Shown piece by piece: positions 60,280 to 64,000 of a stretch of DNA of 64,000 bases. The notes under the pieces are model-generated. The model was given only the letters and a program-made list of their open reading frames with translations, ran no database searches and had not been told where the DNA came from. The position numbers and the translations under genes were made by a program. The stretch is from Novosphingobium sp. SCN 66-18. Its GTDB lineage: Bacteria; Pseudomonadota; Alphaproteobacteria; Sphingomonadales; Sphingomonadaceae. The stretch covers positions 248,001 through 312,000 of the forward strand of contig MEGD01000001.1 in the NCBI GenBank assembly GCA_001725355.1, written 5' to 3'. Position 1 is the stretch's first letter; every line of letters starts with the position of its first letter.

Positions 60280-62592
60280 TCAGGCTGCGCGGTTGCGGTT
60301 TTCCGCGTCCTCGTCTTTCGCTTCGACGGGAAGACTGTCGATTTCTCCCTTTGGCGAAGCAGGGCGCGTTCCCTCCCCGATGCCGTCGGGATCGATCGCC
60401 TGGGAGATGAGGAAGCCCTGGATCTCGGTGCATCCCTTGTCGCGCAGCGCCTGAAGCTGCGCGTCGGTCTCCACGCCTTCCGCCGTGGTGTCCATGCCAA
60501 GGCTGCCCGCCAGCCCGGTGATGGCCTGAATAATGGCGCGCGATTCGGCGTTGTGATCGAGCGATTCCACGAAGCACCGGTCGATCTTGATCTTGTCGAA
60601 GGGAAAGCTGCGCAGATAGTTGAGCGAGGAATAGCCCGTTCCGAAATCGTCGAGCGCGATGCGCACGCCGATCTCGCGCAGCTTGTACAGGGTCGATACG
60701 TTGGCTTCGCTGTCCTGCATCAGCACGGTTTCGGTGATTTCAAGCTCCAGCCGGCCGGCGTCGATCCCCGCGCTAGCCAGCGCGTTGACCACGGTGGGGA
60801 TCAGGTTCGCGCTACGCATCTGCGCGGGCGAAAGATTGACCGAGATGCGCAGGTCGGCGGGCCATAGCGCGAGTTGCGCCGTCGCCTGGCGGATCACCCA
60901 TTCGCCCACCTGCACGATCAGTCCGGTTTCCTCGGCCAGTGGGATGAAGGCGTTGGGCATGATCAGTCCGCGCGTGGGATGCTGCCAGCGGATCAGGGCC
61001 TCGTAACCCACCACGTCGCCCGACGAGATGTTGACGAGCGGCTGGTAGTGGAGCGTGAACTCGTTGCGCACCAGCGCCGCGCGCAGGTCCATTTCCAGAT
61101 CGCGCCGTTCGCGCGCGGCTTCGTCCATGCCGACCTGGAAATGGGCGAAGCGGTTCCGCCCGTTGGTCTTCGCGCTGTACAGCGCCAGGTCGGCGCGCTT
61201 CATGACTTCGGTGGGGTCGCTGTCCGCCACGGTGGCGAAGGCAATGCCGATGCTGGTCGACGTCATCACCTGCATCCCGTCGAGGATGAACGGCTGGTCG
61301 ACCGCATCGATGATCCGGGCAGCGCAGGCTTCCACCTCGTCGGACGATTTCACCCGCTCGATCAGAACGGCGAATTCGTCGCCTCCAAGGCGGGCCACCA
61401 TGGCTTTTTCCTGCACGCAGGCCTCGACGCGGCGCGCGACTTCGCAGAGCAGGCGATCGCCGATGGGATGCCCCAGCGTATCGTTCACCGATTTGAACTG
61501 GTCGAGATCGAGGCACAGGACGGCCGTCCGCTCCTCTTCGTGCAGCCGCTTGACCGCGCGGCTCAACGTCTCGTTGAAGAGGAAGCGGTTGGCGAGGTCG
61601 GTCAGGCCGCAATAGTGCGCCATGTAGCTGACCCGTGCTTCCGCGCGCATTTCCGCCGTCACGTCGGACGCGACGCCCTGCATGCGGCCGCCGGCGCGTG
61701 GCTGGGCGGAAAGCCGCCACCAGCACGGTTCTCCGCCCACGGCGATCTGCACGGTCAGGTCGCGGAACGCCCGCCGTTTCCGCAGCATTTCGGCGAGACG
61801 CTCGTACTCGTGGCCGGCTTCGAACAGCGAAAGCAGGGCATGCCCCTCAAGCGCTTCCCGGTCGCGTCCGCTGGCTTCGACGAAACGATCGGTCGGGGCT
61901 ACGATCATCCCCTCCCGGTCGATCGACCAGAGCCAGTCCGCGCTTTGCGCCTCGTAGTCCTTGAGCAGGAGTTGCACGGTTTCCGCGCTTTCCCGGAGCG
62001 CCTGTTCGCGCGCGACCTTTTCGGCAAAGACCTTTTCGGTGCCCTTGATCGAGCGGGACAGGACGATGGCATAGCACAGGATCAGCAGCGTGCCCGTCGT
62101 CGCCAGGGGATTGCCGGAAAGCAGCCATCCGGCGATCGAGCCGATCGTCAGCGGGATCATGTAGGCAAACGCGGCGCGTGGAAGCGGTCCATAGCTGATG
62201 ACCGCGGCTCCCATCATGCCGCCGGTGAGCATGGCCAGCAGCGTGAACACGCCAGGCGTGGCGTCAAGGCCGCCGATCGCCATGGAAAAGCCCCAGGCAA
62301 TGCCGTTCAGGCTGGCAAGAAGCTCGATGAAGCGGCCATCCCTTGACGGGGACAAATCCTCGTAATCGTTCTTTGCCAGACGGCGCGCGTGCAGAATCCG
62401 GACGAGGCCTTGCCCCAGGACCAGCAAGGTCCAGAACGCGATGGCCGCGTGCGACACCGAAGACCACAGGACGGTCGCGACGATGATTGCGTTTACGATG
62501 CCGCCGATGACGGCCGTCCGCGCCAGTTTCAGGCTGGCTTCGACCTGCGCCTTGCGCAGCGCCTGTCCATCCGTCGTATCCACCAAGCTCAT
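60280..62592 (-). CDS. Membrane-anchored GGDEF-EAL (diguanylate cyclase/phosphodiesterase) protein
   Basis: A 770-residue cyclic-di-GMP turnover protein. The N-terminal part holds about six hydrophobic segments (residues 24-180, for example IGGIVNAIIVATVLW and MMGAAVISYGPLP). A PAS domain follows (ADWLWSIDREGMIVAPTDRF, about 218-310), then GGDEF with intact motif RLGGDEFAVL (403-407) and EAL with YEALIRWQHP (531-533), ITETVLMQDS, DDFGTGYSSLNYL and IDRCFVESL, all suggesting an active phosphodiesterase. No RxxD inhibitory site precedes GGDEF. ATG at 62592 is preferred over 62691, which would add a polar non-conserved tail. C-terminal 40 residues are charged and low in complexity. It stands alone and is not linked to the catabolic genes. 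Confidence 0.95.
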   Translation of the reverse strand: MSLVDTTDGQALRKAQVEASLKLARTAVIGGIVNAIIVATVLWSSVSHAAIAFWTLLVLGQGLVRILHARRLAKNDYEDLSPSRDGRFIELLASLNGIAWGFSMAIGGLDATPGVFTLLAMLTGGMMGAAVISYGPLPRAAFAYMIPLTIGSIAGWLLSGNPLATTGTLLILCYAIVLSRSIKGTEKVFAEKVAREQALRESAETVQLLLKDYEAQSADWLWSIDREGMIVAPTDRFVEASGRDREALEGHALLSLFEAGHEYERLAEMLRKRRAFRDLTVQIAVGGEPCWWRLSAQPRAGGRMQGVASDVTAEMRAEARVSYMAHYCGLTDLANRFLFNETLSRAVKRLHEEERTAVLCLDLDQFKSVNDTLGHPIGDRLLCEVARRVEACVQEKAMVARLGGDEFAVLIERVKSSDEVEACAARIIDAVDQPFILDGMQVMTSTSIGIAFATVADSDPTEVMKRADLALYSAKTNGRNRFAHFQVGMDEAARERRDLEMDLRAALVRNEFTLHYQPLVNISSGDVVGYEALIRWQHPTRGLIMPNAFIPLAEETGLIVQVGEWVIRQATAQLALWPADLRISVNLSPAQMRSANLIPTVVNALASAGIDAGRLELEITETVLMQDSEANVSTLYKLREIGVRIALDDFGTGYSSLNYLRSFPFDKIKIDRCFVESLDHNAESRAIIQAITGLAGSLGMDTTAEGVETDAQLQALRDKGCTEIQGFLISQAIDPDGIGEGTRPASPKGEIDSLPVEAKDEDAENRNRAA

Positions 62593-62853
62593 CTGCGGTC
62601 CACAACCTGCGGCAATGCAGCGCTTCTCGGGGCATGGCGATCCATCACCTTGCCTGGCACTGCTTCGGAGGCGCAAGTTTATTGGCCACAATCGTTAAGG
62701 TGGGTTGAATTCGAACGGACGGATTCCACCGATCCGGAGCATGTTCGGGTCCTGACCCTGGGAGCCATGGCAATGACCGGCGGCATCGATACTTCGCCTT
62801 AACGCCCTTCCGTCTAGGAGGGTGTTCCTTTCGCGTGAAACAGGGAGCAACCG
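62593..62853. other. Intergenic region before the right-edge gene
   Basis: 261 bp between divergent genes. Contains GGGTCCTGACCCT (62747-62759), a self-complementary 13-mer that also occurs in another intergenic gap at 49976-49988, and an imperfect dyad AACGCCCTTCC/GGAGGGTGTT (about 62801-62825) just before the downstream gene. I do not see a recognisable riboswitch. Confidence 0.4.
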
Positions 62854-64000
62854 GTGCGCGTGCCTGCAAGGGTCAAACTGCTGACGATTCTGGCCCTGCC
62901 GGTGCTGGCGTTGCCCCTGCTGTCCGGTGCGGGGGCGGGAGCCGGGCAAAGCCTGCGCTATGCCGACGTTTCCATGCCGGAAACGCTCGCCGGCGCGCAG
63001 GATGCACCTCCGCCGTCCTCGGCAGCCACGTTGCCACCCGACCAGGCTGACCGCGCGTATCCGTTCTACATGCGGATGGACGGCTTGCGCCGCCCCGCCG
63101 TCCGGCTGCTGGTGAAATGCGATGCCTCGCGCGCCGCCGGCCGCGAAGTCTATGCCGGACGGAGCGTCGATGATTTCGGCGGGCGCATCGAAGGGGGCTA
63201 CGAACTCGTTTACGAAGCGCTAGATGGCACGGGGCAACCGTGCATCTACCCGTTCGCGCCCTTGATGCCGCAGGTTGCGGGTGATCTGCGCGGAACCCAA
63301 TATATCCTGCGCTCGTCGATCCCCGGGCGCCGTGTTACGTTCCGGACGGGGAACGAGTGGGCGTCCGTCGGCCTTCACCTTTACGACATTGGCCAGCAGC
63401 GGCTGCATTTCGAAATGCGCGATGTCGAACTGGATTTCCCCGGCGCGATCCAGCCGATCGGCGCGGTCTATCTGGAAGCCTTCGACGGGCATCGGCCGGG
63501 CCTGTTCACGGCCGTTATCCGGCGCTCGAAGATCTACGGCGGCAAGAACGCGATCTTCGTCCCCAGCGGCCAGACCATGCTCTATGTCGAGGACAGCGAG
63601 ATCGCCGGCAACGTCGGCACCAACAGCGATCAGGAACACGGCACCTATATCAACGGTACGCTGGTTTCGCATTTCGTCCGTTCGAGCTGGCAGGGCCAGC
63701 GTGCGTGGCAGAACCTCGCCAGCGGCCACCAGATCAAGGACAAGGCCTATCTGCGCATCTACGAGAACGTGACGGTATCGAACCGACCCGTCGGTTCCAC
63801 GCCCTCGGCCATGCCGCTGGTGGATGTCAGCGCCTTTGGTTTCACGTGGTCGAACGGGCTGCGGCTGAACCGGATCGCGCCGGCGCAGACACCGCGTGAG
63901 GGCCTCGTCGATCTGCGTACCGAACTGCGATACGGCGCACCGGAGAATTACCCCTGGAGCCTGCTGGCCGATCCCGCGTGGCGGATGCCGCCCACGAAAG
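62854..64000 (+). CDS. Exported protein of unknown function, possibly a right-handed beta-helix (cut by window edge)
   Basis: The first 382 codons of a gene starting at GTG 62854, preceded by GGGAG at eight bases. Signal peptide: basic RVPARVK then LLTILALPVLALPLLSGAGA. A Pro/Ala/Ser linker follows, then a domain of short strands with phrases such as YILRSSIPGRRVTFRTGNEW, LHFEMRDVELDFPGAIQPIG, AVIRRSKIYGGKNAIFVPSG and LYVEDSEIAGNVGTNSDQEH. The recurring pattern of an R/E-S/D-x-I/V element followed by a G-x-N turn resembles parallel beta-helix (pectate-lyase-like) coils, which would suit a polysaccharide-binding or -cleaving protein. The family is not identified, and the end is missing. Confidence 0.8.
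   Translation, partial: MRVPARVKLLTILALPVLALPLLSGAGAGAGQSLRYADVSMPETLAGAQDAPPPSSAATLPPDQADRAYPFYMRMDGLRRPAVRLLVKCDASRAAGREVYAGRSVDDFGGRIEGGYELVYEALDGTGQPCIYPFAPLMPQVAGDLRGTQYILRSSIPGRRVTFRTGNEWASVGLHLYDIGQQRLHFEMRDVELDFPGAIQPIGAVYLEAFDGHRPGLFTAVIRRSKIYGGKNAIFVPSGQTMLYVEDSEIAGNVGTNSDQEHGTYINGTLVSHFVRSSWQGQRAWQNLASGHQIKDKAYLRIYENVTVSNRPVGSTPSAMPLVDVSAFGFTWSNGLRLNRIAPAQTPREGLVDLRTELRYGAPENYPWSLLADPAWRMPPTK

Noticed and set aside
62593..62853. Possible cyclic-di-GMP riboswitch before the right-edge gene, suggested by the neighbouring GGDEF-EAL gene
   Set aside because: No GEMM-like conserved core or paired tetraloop arrangement could be found; only a short imperfect dyad is present.

Overview
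The window is GC-rich, densely packed bacterial DNA with no rRNA, tRNA, CRISPR array or insertion sequence that I can recognise. The gene set points to an oligotrophic, catabolically versatile alphaproteobacterium of the Sphingomonadales (Novosphingobium/Sphingobium-like). The signs are four TonB-dependent receptors each heading a small catabolic operon, several MFS carriers, LacI/IclR/AraC local regulators, PQQ- and TTQ-type quinoprotein dehydrogenases and an aromatic ring-cleavage cluster. The genus is an inference, since no rRNA or housekeeping marker is present.

Layout. 0-2 kb: start of an aldehyde dehydrogenase (running off the left edge), divergent from an AraC regulator. 2.0-3.9 kb: compact arsenic operon arsR-acr3-arsC with an apparently leaderless first gene. 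4.0-12.1 kb: PQQ/heme alcohol dehydrogenase, divergent from a receptor followed by a TTQ amine dehydrogenase operon (large subunit, MauE, MauD, small subunit, cytochrome c); amines and alcohols would be oxidised in the periplasm to aldehydes. 12.1-15.3 kb: hydroxyquinol (resorcinol-type) cluster of maleylacetate reductase, an intradiol dioxygenase carrying an in-frame deletion over an iron ligand, and an MFS carrier. 15.4-24.8 kb: enoyl-CoA hydratase-like gene, formylglycine-generating enzyme, GH3 glucosidase, sulfatase, receptor and LacI repressor, together a sulfated-glycoside locus. 24.8-25.6 kb: about 0.8 kb without a convincing gene. 25.6-27.1 kb: ECF41-type sigma factor with its own recognisable promoter and a truncated partner gene.

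27.1-34.2 kb: sucrose/fructan locus (LacI, fructokinase, GH68, receptor, divergent sugar MFS) with several copies of one LacI operator. 34.3-37.6 kb: secreted Gly/Ala-rich protein, S8 protease, and a divergent ECF sigma/anti-sigma pair. 37.7-46.0 kb: kdp potassium operon with two mini membrane proteins and kdpABCDE. 46.0-48.2 kb: paired acyl-CoA dehydrogenases. 48.3-50.0 kb: class A acid phosphatase and an unrecognised secreted protein. 50.1-60.3 kb: two DUF3237 genes, IclR, receptor, two TauD-type dioxygenases around a ThDP enzyme, MFS and a DsbA/HCCA-isomerase-like protein; this looks like one uncharacterised catabolic pathway. 60.3-64 kb: membrane GGDEF-EAL protein, then a secreted protein cut by the right edge.

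Most of the window is built from repeated modules: local repressor, operator, TonB receptor, hairpin, then enzymes and inner-membrane carrier. The receptor is promoter-proximal in all four cases and is followed by an RNA hairpin (one of the four weak), which may uncouple high receptor expression from lower enzyme expression.
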